NCBI GenBank assembly: GCA_015057775.1
Contig: SVDT01000007.1
Location: 1 to 47,042 of the forward strand
DNA length: 47,042 bases
Origin: Paenibacillaceae bacterium
GTDB taxonomy: Bacteria > Bacillota > Clostridia > Lachnospirales > Lachnospiraceae
Reading direction: 5' to 3'
Each line of letters starts with the position of its first letter. Position 1 is the first letter of the stretch. The notes beneath the pieces are model-generated. The model worked only from the letters and a program-made list of their open reading frames with translations, was not told the DNA's origin and ran no database searches. The position numbers and the translations under genes were made by a program. Below are positions 14,619-23,042 of this stretch, piece after piece.

Positions 14619-16679
14619 ATGTGCTTCCAGGCAGAGGCGTTAAATTTAGATGCATTATTCACCGATGAAACTGAAAGCTTCCGGTTTCCTTCGGAACCTG
14701 AGAAAGGAGATGAAGTAGTTCTTCTTTTCCGAACGGCAGCAAATAATACAGATTCTGTAAATTATATTGAGGTCGGAAGTCAGTCCGGTTTTGCCATGAT
14801 TAAAACAGACTCAGACGATATGTTTGATTATTATGAATACAGGCTGAAGGTGGGAGACTGCCCCATCCAATATTGTTTCTCAGTAACAAAGGGAGATGAG
14901 GTGTGCTATTACAGCCGTCTCGGTCCTGTCTGGCAGTATCCGGATACGGGCTGGTTTACCATCGTACCGGGATTTTCCACACCTGACTGGGCGAAGGGCG
15001 CTGTGATGTACCAGATTTTCGTGGATCGTTTTTACAATGGGGATCACTCCAACGATGTGGTAAGAGATGAATATATCTACATCGGACAAAGAGTTATGGC
15101 AGTGGATGACTGGAATAAATACCCGGATCAGTTTGATGTGGGCTGCTTTTATGGCGGAGATTTACAGGGGGTCTGGGATAAGCTTGATTACCTTGAAAAT
15201 CTAGGGGTTGAAGTCATTTATTTAAATCCCATATTTGTTTCTCCTTCCAATCACAAGTATGATTGCCAGGATTATGATTATATAGATCCCCATTACGGTG
15301 TGATTGTTAAGGATGAAGGAGAGGCGCTGACGCCCGAAGCTTCTGATAACCGCAGTGCTACCAGATATATGATCCGCACTACGGATCGGGAAAATTTAAA
15401 GGCCAGCAATGAGTTTTTTGCCAGATTTGTGGGAGAAGTCCATAAACGTGGCATGAAAGTGATTCTGGACGGTGTATTCAATCACTGTGGTTCTTTTCAC
15501 AAGTGGTTAGACGGAGAACGGATCTATGAACTGTCAGGGAACTATGAGCCGGGAGCATTTGAATCTGAAAACAGTCCTTACCAGTCTTTTTTTAAGTTTT
15601 TTGATTCAAAATGGCCATACAATGATTCTTACGATGGCTGGTGGGGACATTCCACTCTGCCAAAGCTTAATTATGAGGGGTCTGAGACCCTTTGCCGTTA
15701 TATCCTGGATATAGCCGCCAAATGGGTTTCTGAGCCTTATAACGCCGATGGCTGGCGTCTTGATGTGGCAGCGGACTTAGGCCACAGCAGCCAGTTTAAT
15801 CATAAGTTCTGGAAGGACTTTCGAAAAGCGGTTAAGGCAGCAAATCCCAATGCCATTGTCCTGGCGGAGCATTACGGAGATCCATCTGGCTGGCTCCAGG
15901 GGGACGAATGGGATACTGTGATGAATTATGATGCATTTATGGAGCCTGTCTCCTGGTTTTTAACCGGCATGGAAAAACATAGCGATGAGAAAAATTTAAA
16001 GCTATTGGGAGATGGTGAGACATTCTTTCACTCCATGAATTACCATATGAGCCGCATGATGTCAGGATCATTGTTAACCGCCATGAATCAGCTCTCCAAC
16101 CATGATCATTCCAGGTTTCTTACAAGAACCAGTGGAAAGACAGGCCGTACCTCAACAGAAGGACCTGAGGCTGCTTCCCAAGGAATCAGCTATGGCATAT
16201 TCCGGGAAGGTGTGATGATTCAGATGACCTGGCCGGGAGCACCTGCCATTTATTACGGAGATGAGGCTGGTGTCTGCGGATGGACCGATCCGGATAATCG
16301 TAGAACTTATCCGTGGGGAAATGAAAATCTGGAACTGATTGAATTTCACAGATATATGACTGAGCTGCATCGAAGTCTTCCTGCACTGCGCGTTGGTTCA
16401 TTAAAATCCCTCCTTGCAGGAGATCACCTGATTGCGTACGGGCGGTTTTTCAATAATTGCATCTGTGCGGTTGCAGTGAGTAATCATATAAGTGAGCAGG
16501 AAGTTTCCATACCGGTCTGGCAGCTTGGTATGAAGGATGGTGAGACTATGTCCCGGGTTATGCTGACGTATGAGAGTGGTTATAATGTAGGTAAGATCTC
16601 ATTTGCAGTTGAACATGGCTGTGTAAGGGTTTCAATGCCGCCGTTCAGTTCAGTTTTGCTGGTGGGAGACAGAGACTAA
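14619..16679 (+). CDS. GH13 alpha-glycosidase (neopullulanase/cyclomaltodextrinase-like)
   Basis: The 686-aa product is a retaining alpha-amylase-family enzyme acting on alpha-glucans or maltodextrins. About 120 N-terminal residues look like the CBM34-type domain seen in neopullulanase-like enzymes, then the barrel begins at AVMYQIFVDRFYNG. The catalytic residues can be placed: nucleophile Asp382 in GWRLDVA, acid/base Glu417 in VLAEHYG, and the transition-state Asp496 in LSNHDHSRF. WTDPDNRRTYPWG is also typical. No signal peptide is seen, so it is probably cytoplasmic and cuts imported oligosaccharides. The ATG has only a modest ribosome site (GAAAGGAT). It is a single-gene unit; exact specificity is uncertain. 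Confidence 0.9.
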   Translation: MCFQAEALNLDALFTDETESFRFPSEPEKGDEVVLLFRTAANNTDSVNYIEVGSQSGFAMIKTDSDDMFDYYEYRLKVGDCPIQYCFSVTKGDEVCYYSRLGPVWQYPDTGWFTIVPGFSTPDWAKGAVMYQIFVDRFYNGDHSNDVVRDEYIYIGQRVMAVDDWNKYPDQFDVGCFYGGDLQGVWDKLDYLENLGVEVIYLNPIFVSPSNHKYDCQDYDYIDPHYGVIVKDEGEALTPEASDNRSATRYMIRTTDRENLKASNEFFARFVGEVHKRGMKVILDGVFNHCGSFHKWLDGERIYELSGNYEPGAFESENSPYQSFFKFFDSKWPYNDSYDGWWGHSTLPKLNYEGSETLCRYILDIAAKWVSEPYNADGWRLDVAADLGHSSQFNHKFWKDFRKAVKAANPNAIVLAEHYGDPSGWLQGDEWDTVMNYDAFMEPVSWFLTGMEKHSDEKNLKLLGDGETFFHSMNYHMSRMMSGSLLTAMNQLSNHDHSRFLTRTSGKTGRTSTEGPEAASQGISYGIFREGVMIQMTWPGAPAIYYGDEAGVCGWTDPDNRRTYPWGNENLELIEFHRYMTELHRSLPALRVGSLKSLLAGDHLIAYGRFFNNCICAVAVSNHISEQEVSIPVWQLGMKDGETMSRVMLTYESGYNVGKISFAVEHGCVRVSMPPFSSVLLVGDRD

Positions 16680-16715
16680 GTTGTACATTTTTATTAGAAT
16701 TTTTTAAAAAATACC

Positions 16716-16744
16716 TTGATTTTTTGACTTGTCTATGTTAAAAT
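16716..16744 (+). promoter_or_regulatory. promoter for tRNA-Tyr
   Basis: TTGATT (16716-16721), 17-bp spacer, TAAAAT (16739-16744) with TGT before it as an extended -10. Confidence 0.6.
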
Positions 16745-16768
16745 AACACTCGCTTGATCATAAAGCAT

Positions 16769-16850
16769 GGGCGGATTCCCGAGTGGCCAAAGGGGGCAGA
16801 CTGTAAATCTGTTATCGACGATTTCGAAGGTTCGAATCCTTCTCCGCCCA
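16769..16850 (+). tRNA. tRNA-Tyr (anticodon GUA)
   Basis: The acceptor stem GGGCGGA pairs with TCCGCCC and the discriminator A follows. The anticodon loop CTGTAAA gives GUA. A variable arm and GGTTCGAATCC T-arm are present, as expected for a class II tRNA-Tyr. CCA is not encoded. Confidence 0.96.
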
Positions 16851-16863
16851 TTAAAAAAAGAGC

Positions 16864-16913
16864 GATATAAAAAAGACGGTGTGTTCCAGTGGACACACCG
16901 TCTTTTTTATATC
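16864..16913. terminator. bidirectional terminator between tRNA-Tyr and NADH oxidase
   Basis: A perfect 21-bp stem (16864-16884 with 16893-16913) has the core AAAAGACGGTGTGT and an 8-nt loop, with A- and T-runs on both sides. It serves tRNA-Tyr and the convergent oxidase gene. Confidence 0.9.
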
Positions 16914-16919
16914 CTTAGA

Positions 16920-18254
16920 TTATTCTGCCTGAAGCGCTGCCATGGTAAAGTAATTGTATGGCTTATTAAAATGAGGCAGGAAAAAGATATCTGTCAGCTT
17001 TAACCGGTCGATGGTTACCTGCTCCTGAATGGCAAGTGAGAACATGTGAATTGCCATGGAGATATCGTATTCGGAACACATCTGTGCACCTAAGACAATC
17101 CGTGTCTTTTTATCATATACAATCCGGATTTTGACTTTATAATTATCATGCTGTATGAATGCAGGCTTCTGTGTATCTTCATAATCAGCTGCAGCCGCAT
17201 CATAACCAAGCTTTTTAGCCTTTTCCAATGAGATTCCCGTTGATACCATCTTCAGATTCCAGATGCAGATACCATTGGAGCCCTGAACACCGATGGATTC
17301 AAGAGGAGTGCCGCAGGCATTATGAGCTGCTACGATACCGGAGCGGACCGCATTGGTAGCAAGCGCAATATAGTTGGTAGCCTGAATGGAATTATCGAAT
17401 ACAGTAGCACAGTCTCCGATGGCATAAACGTCAGGTATACTTGTCTGCTGGTGTCTGTCAACCAGATAGGCACCATTCTTAAACAGTTTAAGAGTATCTT
17501 TGCCCAGCTGGCTGTTAGGCTTAAAGCCAATTCCCAGGACTACCATATCCGCTGCATATTCATTTTTATCTGTTACAACCTTTTCTACTTTACCGTTGCC
17601 TTTCAGGCTGGTTACAGTCTCTTCATAAGCCAGCTTAATTCCGTGGCTCTCCAGATTCCTGGACATAATATCTGTAAATTCACGGTCGTAATAACCTGAC
17701 AGACAGGTGCTCATGTTATCAATTAAAGTGACCTTCTTGCCAATCCGGTTAAATGCTTCCGCCAGTTCCACGCCGATGTAACCGGCACCCACTACCACAA
17801 CATTGCGGATCATGGATTCGTGAAGTTTCTCAATAACTTCCTTGGCGTTCTGATATAATTTAACGAACTGTACATTAGCAAGATCTGTACCTTCAATGTT
17901 TGGAGAGATGGGAAGTGATCCGGAGGCAATAATCAGCTTGTCATAAGGCTGCTGATAACTCTGACCATCTTTTCCTGTTGCAAATACCACCTTCTTATCA
18001 AAATCAACATGATAAACAATGGTCTCTAAATAAACTTTTGCACCTTTCTGTTCAAAAATCTCTTTGCTGCAATAAAACAGCCCATCTGGTGATGTGATCT
18101 GGTTTCCGATCCATAAAGCCATACCGCAGCCTAAAAAACTGATATTATTATTGGAATCAAATATAGTTACTTCTTTATCTTTATAATTATCTAAAATTGT
18201 GTTAATTGCAGCAGTTCCTGCATGGTTTGCTCCGATTACTACGATGCGTTCCAT
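16920..18254 (-). CDS. nox: NADH oxidase / pyridine nucleotide-disulfide oxidoreductase family
   Basis: The 444-aa product is a flavoprotein of the NADH oxidase/peroxidase/CoA-disulfide reductase family. The FAD-binding start is [13 protein letters not shown] with the conserved His11, and the single redox Cys is Cys43 in [10 protein letters not shown]. The NAD-binding motif [15 protein letters not shown] lies near residue 152, and the second FAD motif is [11 protein letters not shown]. The C-terminal dimerisation domain is complete ([22 protein letters not shown]). In an anaerobe a water-forming oxidase would remove oxygen and regenerate NAD+. Family sequence alone does not fully separate it from CoA-disulfide reductase. 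AAGGAGGG precedes the ATG. Confidence 0.88.
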   Translation of the reverse strand: MERIVVIGANHAGTAAINTILDNYKDKEVTIFDSNNNISFLGCGMALWIGNQITSPDGLFYCSKEIFEQKGAKVYLETIVYHVDFDKKVVFATGKDGQSYQQPYDKLIIASGSLPISPNIEGTDLANVQFVKLYQNAKEVIEKLHESMIRNVVVVGAGYIGVELAEAFNRIGKKVTLIDNMSTCLSGYYDREFTDIMSRNLESHGIKLAYEETVTSLKGNGKVEKVVTDKNEYAADMVVLGIGFKPNSQLGKDTLKLFKNGAYLVDRHQQTSIPDVYAIGDCATVFDNSIQATNYIALATNAVRSGIVAAHNACGTPLESIGVQGSNGICIWNLKMVSTGISLEKAKKLGYDAAAADYEDTQKPAFIQHDNYKVKIRIVYDKKTRIVLGAQMCSEYDISMAIHMFSLAIQEQVTIDRLKLTDIFFLPHFNKPYNYFTMAALQAE

Positions 18255-18283
18255 AAAATACCCTCCTTAGTGGATTTTTTTTT

Positions 18284-18312
18284 ATTATATCATATCGTTA
18301 AAATAAAAACAA
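18284..18312 (-). promoter_or_regulatory. promoter for the NADH oxidase gene
   Basis: Read on the minus strand: TTGTTT (18307-18312), 17-bp spacer, perfect TATAAT (18284-18289), about 30 bp before the start codon. Confidence 0.65.
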
Positions 18313-18378
18313 TTACTATTATTGATAAATTCAATCTTTTTAATTTTCTTTTTCAGGATGAAATAAAATCGAAAATAG

Positions 18379-18407
18379 TTGACAAGTAGGACATGATTTT
18401 GTATAAT
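18379..18407 (+). promoter_or_regulatory. consensus promoter for tRNA-Leu
   Basis: Perfect TTGACA (18379-18384), 17-bp spacer, perfect TATAAT (18402-18407), 40 bp before the tRNA. Confidence 0.85.
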
Positions 18408-18447
18408 CGTTATGTTGTGCAGTGCGTAAGCATTGTATTCAGTTGTT

Positions 18448-18533
18448 GCCGGCGTGGCGGAACTGGCAGACGCACAGGACTTAAAATCCTGCGGGCCTAA
18501 TCGCCCGTACCGGTTCGATTCCGGTCGCCGGCA
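18448..18533 (+). tRNA. tRNA-Leu (anticodon UAA)
   Basis: Acceptor GCCGGCG pairs with CGCCGGC, discriminator A. The anticodon loop CTTAAAA gives UAA. A long variable arm (GCGGGCCTAATCGCCCGT) and the GGTTCGATTCC T-arm mark a class II tRNA. CCA is not encoded. Confidence 0.96.
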
Positions 18534-18538
18534 TAGGA

Positions 18539-18576
18539 AAAAGGCTGTTGTACTTTTGGGTACAGCAGCTTTTTTT
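18539..18576 (+). terminator. terminator after tRNA-Leu
   Basis: GGCTGTTGTAC (18543-18553) pairs, with one G-T pair, with GTACAGCAGC (18560-18569) and a run of seven T follows. Confidence 0.8.
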
Positions 18577-18595
18577 AATGCAATAAAATTTTTGC

Positions 18596-18624
18596 TTGAC
18601 AATACTTTTATATAAAACTATTAT
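18596..18624 (+). promoter_or_regulatory. promoter and operator of the MarR gene
   Basis: TTGACA (18596-18601), 17-bp spacer, TATTAT (18619-18624). The palindrome TTTTATATAAAA (18606-18617) fills the spacer and recurs upstream of the hydrolase at 19117. The predicted start is at about 18631, the first base of the start codon. Confidence 0.65.
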
Positions 18625-18630
18625 AGAACT

Positions 18631-19062
18631 ATGAGAGAACAAGACATTATATCAGTGCTGTCCAAAATAAGGGCGCAGGCAAATAAATTTATTATTGGAA
18701 AAATGTCGGATTATGGAGTCTGTGAATTGGCACCGTCCCATGGAGATATTATTTTTACATTACTCAATACAGAAAAAATTACGATGAAGGATCTGGCAGG
18801 TTCCATTAAAAAAGATAAATCAACGGTGACTGTGCTTGTAGAGAAACTGGTCCGTCTAGGGTATGTAAAAAAGGAACGGGATGCGGGAGATAACCGGATA
18901 ACCTATCTTTCCCTTACGCAAAAGGGGTTGGATCTAAAACCGATGTTTGAGGATATTTCAAAGAATCTATATGAAACTGTATATAGAGATATCCCTAAAG
19001 AGGAGAGGGAAGCTCTGATGAAATCCCTGGAAAAAATTAACAAGAATTTTAGCGCTATTTAA
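18631..19062 (+). CDS. MarR-family transcription regulator
   Basis: The 143-aa product is a MarR-type winged-helix regulator. The helix-turn-helix is ITMKDLAGSIKKDKSTVTVLVEKLVRLGYVKKERDAGDNRITYLSLTQKG, including the typical wing with Asp and Arg (DAGDNR). The ATG at 18631 has no ribosome site, and the promoter predicts a start at or next to this A, so the mRNA is probably leaderless. The next Met is residue 25, too far inside the first helix to be the start. The palindrome TTTTATATAAAA in its promoter and again before the following hydrolase suggests that it represses both. Confidence 0.9.
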   Translation: MREQDIISVLSKIRAQANKFIIGKMSDYGVCELAPSHGDIIFTLLNTEKITMKDLAGSIKKDKSTVTVLVEKLVRLGYVKKERDAGDNRITYLSLTQKGLDLKPMFEDISKNLYETVYRDIPKEEREALMKSLEKINKNFSAI

Positions 19063-19115
19063 AAATATAATTTCTGCATAGTTTCTGCGGGTAATTGTAT
19101 TTCTTTATTCTAATA

Positions 19116-19129
19116 GTTTTATATAAAAC
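19116..19129 (+). promoter_or_regulatory. palindromic operator upstream of the hydrolase
   Basis: GTTTTATATAAAAC is a perfect 14-bp palindrome; its 12-bp core is identical to the one in the MarR promoter (18606-18617). It overlaps the -10 position of a possible promoter whose -35 is TTGTAT (19095-19100), so bound repressor would block transcription. Confidence 0.6.
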
Positions 19130-19150
19130 CAATTAAAAGGAGAAAGACGT

Positions 19151-19987
19151 ATGGGAAAAATTTTTAGGGAAACAGCCAGTTTAAGCGGAGCAGAATTATT
19201 TTATTATGATACAAAGGAAGAAAAACCGGTGATTATCTGTATGCATGGAATGTATGGCAGAGCGGAAACATGGAGTGATTTTATTGTCCATTACGCGGAT
19301 CGATACAGAGTAATTGCGCCGGATTTAAGAGGGCATGGACGAAGCAGTAAACCGGATGGATATTATACCATAGATGAAATGGGAGAAGATGTCAGGGAAC
19401 TGATGGAGATGCTTGGCATAGAACATGCAATTCTTGTGGGGCATTCCATGGGGGGAGGTATTGTGGGATATCTTGCGGCCACGTATCAAAACAAGGTTAA
19501 GGCAGCAGCCATTCTGGATAAAACGGCAAAAGGGCCTGAAAAGCACATTCCCATTTTATCTAGTCAGGTAAAAGATTATGATGCCTTTACAAAGGATTGG
19601 TGCGAAACATTTGACACAAGAAGAGAAGCTTTGGAGTGTATAAGAATGTCCTCAGGCTCTGAGCTGGAGACAGAGTATTTCATTAATAGTTTATATGAAG
19701 ATAAATCCGGATATCACTTTTTGTTTTCAAAGCAGGCGTTAGCCGCATATCGGGCAAATAATTATAACTGGATGGATCTGCTTTCCTTGATTACATGCAA
19801 AACATTACTTATAAAGTCGGCAGGAGAAGGATGTGTGACTAAACAGGATTTTAAGGAAATGGAAGCATGTCTAAAAGATGGAACTGTTTATACGATGAGT
19901 AACACAAACCATAATGTGCATCTGGCAGAAAGGGAAGAGTTCTATCAGATATTTGACCAATTTTTAGATAGCATTAATAAACAATAA
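19151..19987 (+). CDS. alpha/beta-fold hydrolase
   Basis: The 278-aa product is an alpha/beta hydrolase. The oxyanion-hole HGMYG, the conserved DLRGHGRSSKP and the nucleophile elbow GHSMGGG are clear, and the catalytic His is probably in NTNHNVHLAE near the C-terminus. No signal peptide is seen, so it is cytoplasmic. The substrate cannot be read from the sequence; esterase or a cofactor-free lyase-type activity are possible. It lies 88 nt after the MarR gene and has the same palindrome in front, so it is the likely regulated target of that repressor. AAAGGAG precedes the ATG. Confidence 0.88.
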   Translation: MGKIFRETASLSGAELFYYDTKEEKPVIICMHGMYGRAETWSDFIVHYADRYRVIAPDLRGHGRSSKPDGYYTIDEMGEDVRELMEMLGIEHAILVGHSMGGGIVGYLAATYQNKVKAAAILDKTAKGPEKHIPILSSQVKDYDAFTKDWCETFDTRREALECIRMSSGSELETEYFINSLYEDKSGYHFLFSKQALAAYRANNYNWMDLLSLITCKTLLIKSAGEGCVTKQDFKEMEACLKDGTVYTMSNTNHNVHLAEREEFYQIFDQFLDSINKQ

Positions 19988-20058
19988 AAATGAAAGTTAT
20001 GGTAATTAATGGATTTCTTATGTATAATTAGAAGAAAATAAAAGAGGGATGAGTAGAA

Positions 20059-20727
20059 ATGTATTGCAAAAATTGTGGGCAGGAACTATCGGAAGATGGC
20101 ATGTTTTGTTCTCATTGTGGAACAAAACGAGAGGATGTAAGTGAAAATTTATCTGAAGTAAGTAAGGATGATCCATCAGCAAAAATTTCTAAATCAAAGA
20201 AATTTACTATGAAACAACAAATTGGTGCAATGATAATTGTTCTGGCTATAGCAATTTTTGCATTTATAGGATGGCAGTATTCGTTGGTAAACAAAGCAAA
20301 GAGTCTTTACGATAAAAATGATTATGAAGCTGCGTATAATACGAAAAAGTTCATTATGAACACTGCATCTCTAGGCGATTATAAAGATAACATTGATGTA
20401 ATGTATAACGTTACATTGGAGTATAACCGATTCAGGCAAATGGATTCAGATGATAGATTACGGCAAGTATTTGCATGGTTTACTCTACAGAAATGCGTCG
20501 GGTATACTCTGGTAGCGCAGGAATCCGGGTGCATAGATGAAGTGGTATACATAGCCAGTGATGTTGTTGTGTGGTTGCATAAAAGAGGTAATAATATACA
20601 GTATAGTTTGAAAGAGCAGTACAAAAAAAGTAGTTTTGATTTCATACCATTGAGTGATACTGCAACAGATGAGGAAGTTGAAAATATTATTGACGTATAT
20701 GCGAAACTTGTCCCTGACAGCAATTAA
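20059..20727 (+). CDS. zinc-ribbon membrane protein of unknown function
   Basis: The 222-aa product starts with a zinc ribbon (CKNCGQELSEDGMFCSHCG, four Cys in two CxxC pairs) at residues 3-20. A charged linker, one membrane helix (GAMIIVLAIAIFAFIGW, about residues 55-72) and a helical external or cytoplasmic C-terminal domain of 150 residues follow. That domain begins with a TPR-like YDKNDYEAAYNTKKFI segment. Such zinc-ribbon plus helix proteins are common in clostridia without a known role. It lies alone, upstream of a shared terminator. Base use is more AT-rich than in neighbours. Confidence 0.75.
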   Translation: MYCKNCGQELSEDGMFCSHCGTKREDVSENLSEVSKDDPSAKISKSKKFTMKQQIGAMIIVLAIAIFAFIGWQYSLVNKAKSLYDKNDYEAAYNTKKFIMNTASLGDYKDNIDVMYNVTLEYNRFRQMDSDDRLRQVFAWFTLQKCVGYTLVAQESGCIDEVVYIASDVVVWLHKRGNNIQYSLKEQYKKSSFDFIPLSDTATDEEVENIIDVYAKLVPDSN

Positions 20728-20731
20728 AATT

Positions 20732-20790
20732 AAAAAGCAGAAGCTATGTTAAACAGTTAAACATCGTTTAAGATAATCTCTGCTTTTTTT
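20732..20790. terminator. bidirectional terminator between zinc-ribbon gene and histidine kinase
   Basis: AAAAAGCAGA (20732-20741) pairs with TCTGCTTTTT (20779-20788), T-run continuing. The loop can form a second stem around GTTAAAC/GTTTAA. Confidence 0.7.
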
Positions 20791-20800
20791 ATATAAGCTC

Positions 20801-22165
20801 CTATAGTTTTTCCGGCAAAGCAAGGATCACCCGGCAGCCGCTGCCTGTAAGGTTGGTAAAGGAGGCTGTGCCGTTATGAGCTTTCATGATCTGGCGGACA
20901 ATGGTTAACCCCAATCCGTGATTATCCAGTTCCATTGGTTCCCTGGGATGATTGAGACGTTTCAGCGTCTGTACTGGAAATCCGGTTCCATTATCTGTAA
21001 CGGAAAGGGATGACGTCCCAGATTCCGCGTTCAGCTGGATTGTAATATCACAGCCATCTGGGTTATGTCTTATACTGTTTAGGATTATATTGGTAATGGC
21101 CCGCTTTATCAGTTGGCTGTCCCCAATTATAGAAATATTCTGTGCATTCTCATCAATGGATAAACTCAGCGTATGTCTGGGAGAACAATTGCCGTTTAAC
21201 AGTTCTGCAACAATACTGCGGATAAGAGGTGCAAGCAGAAATTCTTCTTTTCGTATGGGCTGCATGTCATATTCCAGCTTGGAGGCCAGATTCAGATCAT
21301 TGATTAAAGCTTTTATCTTCTGGCATTGAATCCGTATTGTAACAGCAAGTTCCTGCTGTTTCTTATTAAGAGTATTGTCTTCTTCCATCTGGCCTGCATA
21401 CCCCATAATTATAGATAGGGGAGTCCGGATGTCATGGGATATGCCCGCAATCCATGTAGTTCGGGCGTTATCCCGTTTGTTCAGGGCGGACTCCTGCCGG
21501 ATCAGCTGGGCTGATGCATGATTAATACCCGTAGCCAGATCTCCCAGAATCCCCTGAACCGGTAATGCAACGGGTTGCATTCGAGCTAAGTCCTCAATGC
21601 CTGTGGTCAGTTTTTTTAAAGCTAAAAACAGCCGGTAACCGAAGAGCAGGGCAAGTAATACAGCGGTAATAAGATTCAGAATTAATAGCGTAGGTATGAG
21701 GATTTCTGAATTGTTCACTAATTTCATCGGGAGTTCCAGACCAATTTTCCACATACTGTTTTTAGGGCTTCCAACTACAAAAAGTCCGTTTTCATGCTGC
21801 CAGACCTTAACTGGATAGTCTTTTAAGTACCAGCGGGATAACCCTGCCACGTCAGTCAGCTTATAATTAAGTGGCACATCAGAAGGCAGATTTGTACCCC
21901 ATGCAACGGCGCCTTTCTCATCTATCAGCATAGCCCACTGCTGTTTATCCTTAAGCTCGCTGGAAACGGATTCAGAAAGTGAATACATTCCATCAGATTC
22001 CGTTAATTCTTCCGCCATCTGTGCAACGGTATAGTTTTTTCCGTATTCACTGGCGGATTGAAACAGCCAGACAGTCAGTACTGTAAAGTTGATAATAAGC
22101 AGAAGTATGGCTGTAGCCGCAGCTGAAAGCACATATCTGGATAAGATTTTTATTAAGCTTTTCAA
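20801..22165 (-). CDS. sensor histidine kinase of a two-component system
   Basis: The 454-aa product has two membrane helices (about residues 11-37 and 157-182) around a 120-residue external sensor, then a HAMP-like linker. The H-box is AGISHDIRTPLSIIMGY with phospho-accepting His244; the ATP-binding part has NILNSIRHNP, DNGTGFP and GLGLTIV. It overlaps the response regulator gene by 4 nt. Together they stand divergent to a lantibiotic-type ABC exporter. Kinases of this arrangement (CprK-like) usually sense cationic antimicrobial peptides. The large external domain fits direct ligand sensing, which is inferred. Confidence 0.9.
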   Translation of the reverse strand: MKSLIKILSRYVLSAAATAILLLIINFTVLTVWLFQSASEYGKNYTVAQMAEELTESDGMYSLSESVSSELKDKQQWAMLIDEKGAVAWGTNLPSDVPLNYKLTDVAGLSRWYLKDYPVKVWQHENGLFVVGSPKNSMWKIGLELPMKLVNNSEILIPTLLILNLITAVLLALLFGYRLFLALKKLTTGIEDLARMQPVALPVQGILGDLATGINHASAQLIRQESALNKRDNARTTWIAGISHDIRTPLSIIMGYAGQMEEDNTLNKKQQELAVTIRIQCQKIKALINDLNLASKLEYDMQPIRKEEFLLAPLIRSIVAELLNGNCSPRHTLSLSIDENAQNISIIGDSQLIKRAITNIILNSIRHNPDGCDITIQLNAESGTSSLSVTDNGTGFPVQTLKRLNHPREPMELDNHGLGLTIVRQIMKAHNGTASFTNLTGSGCRVILALPEKL

Positions 22166-22881
22166 GATGATGTCACCCCCACCAGTTTATAACCCAGTCC
22201 ACGGACGGTAATTAAAAATTCAGGGTCGGAAGGTTCCAACTCTATTTTTTCGCGCAAACGCCGAATGTGGACCATAAGTGTATTTTCATACCCATAGAGA
22301 GGGTCACCCCATGCTGCAAGGCAGAGGCTGTCTCCCGTCACAATCTTCTCTTTATTATCAAATAATTTCTCAAGGAGTGCATACTCCTTTGCTGTAAGTG
22401 TGAATGTTCCTTTCTCAGAAGTAATAGAGCCACTGTTAAAATCTATCATTGTTTTTCCTAGATAAAAGACAGGCTTCTCCTTTTGGTTTAGCACAACTGG
22501 AAAATAGGTACGGTTTAAGACTGCATGCAGCCGCAAGATCAGTTCCCTTGGCAGAAATGGTTTGGTAATATAATCATCTGCACCCAGCCCCAGTCCCAGA
22601 AGGCGGTCCTCATCTTCATCTCTGGCAGAAAGAAACAAAACCGGAGCCGCAGAAATTGAGCGGAATTCACGCATCAGGGAAAAACCATCGCCGTCTGGAA
22701 GAGAAACGTCCAGAATTACTCCATCTGGTTTTTCAGAAGTAAACAGCAGACGAGCATGGCTGCAATCTGCTGCAGAAATGACCTTTTTAAAACCGCTTTG
22801 TCTTAACATGCTTCCAACCATTCTGCGAAGCTCTGGTTCGTCATCAACAAGAAGCAGTTTACAGTCAAAGATATCATTCAT
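22162..22881 (-). CDS. OmpR-family response regulator
   Basis: The 239-aa product has a receiver domain with the acidic pocket DD13-14, phospho-acceptor Asp58 in GVILDVSLPDGDG and the conserved Lys of TKPF, and a C-terminal OmpR/PhoB winged helix with VHIRRLREKIE...TVRGLGYKL. It starts behind a weak AGGAACAAA ribosome site. Its stop overlaps the kinase start by 4 nt. The four 11-bp-phased repeats at 22957-22996 before the exporter genes are the likely binding site, and could also allow autoregulation because they lie between the divergent units. Confidence 0.92.
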   Translation of the reverse strand: MNDIFDCKLLLVDDEPELRRMVGSMLRQSGFKKVISAADCSHARLLFTSEKPDGVILDVSLPDGDGFSLMREFRSISAAPVLFLSARDEDEDRLLGLGLGADDYITKPFLPRELILRLHAVLNRTYFPVVLNQKEKPVFYLGKTMIDFNSGSITSEKGTFTLTAKEYALLEKLFDNKEKIVTGDSLCLAAWGDPLYGYENTLMVHIRRLREKIELEPSDPEFLITVRGLGYKLVGVTSS

Positions 22882-22956
22882 TGCATTTGTTCCTTTCTGT
22901 TTTTATAGCTATCATTATAACCCGAATTATTAACAAATTGATCAAAAAAATAAATG

Positions 22957-22996
22957 TTTAAGGTAAATGTAAGGTCACCTACAGGCTGGTGTAAGG
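22957..22996 (+). promoter_or_regulatory. four 11-bp-phased repeats, likely response-regulator site
   Basis: TTTAAGG (22957-22963), TGTAAGG (22968-22974), CTACAGG (22979-22985) and TGTAAGG (22990-22996) repeat every 11 bp on one face of the helix. The last occupies the -35 position of the possible -10 CATAAT (23017-23022), which has no good -35. This is the layout of an OmpR-family activator site. Confidence 0.6.
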
Positions 22997-23042
22997 CAGT
23001 ATTGTTAGACTGAGATCATAATAAACAGAGGAGATTAACATT

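Noticed and set aside
16767..17003. Open frame running through tRNA-Tyr
   Set aside because: Its first part is the translated tRNA and terminator; no protein is expected.
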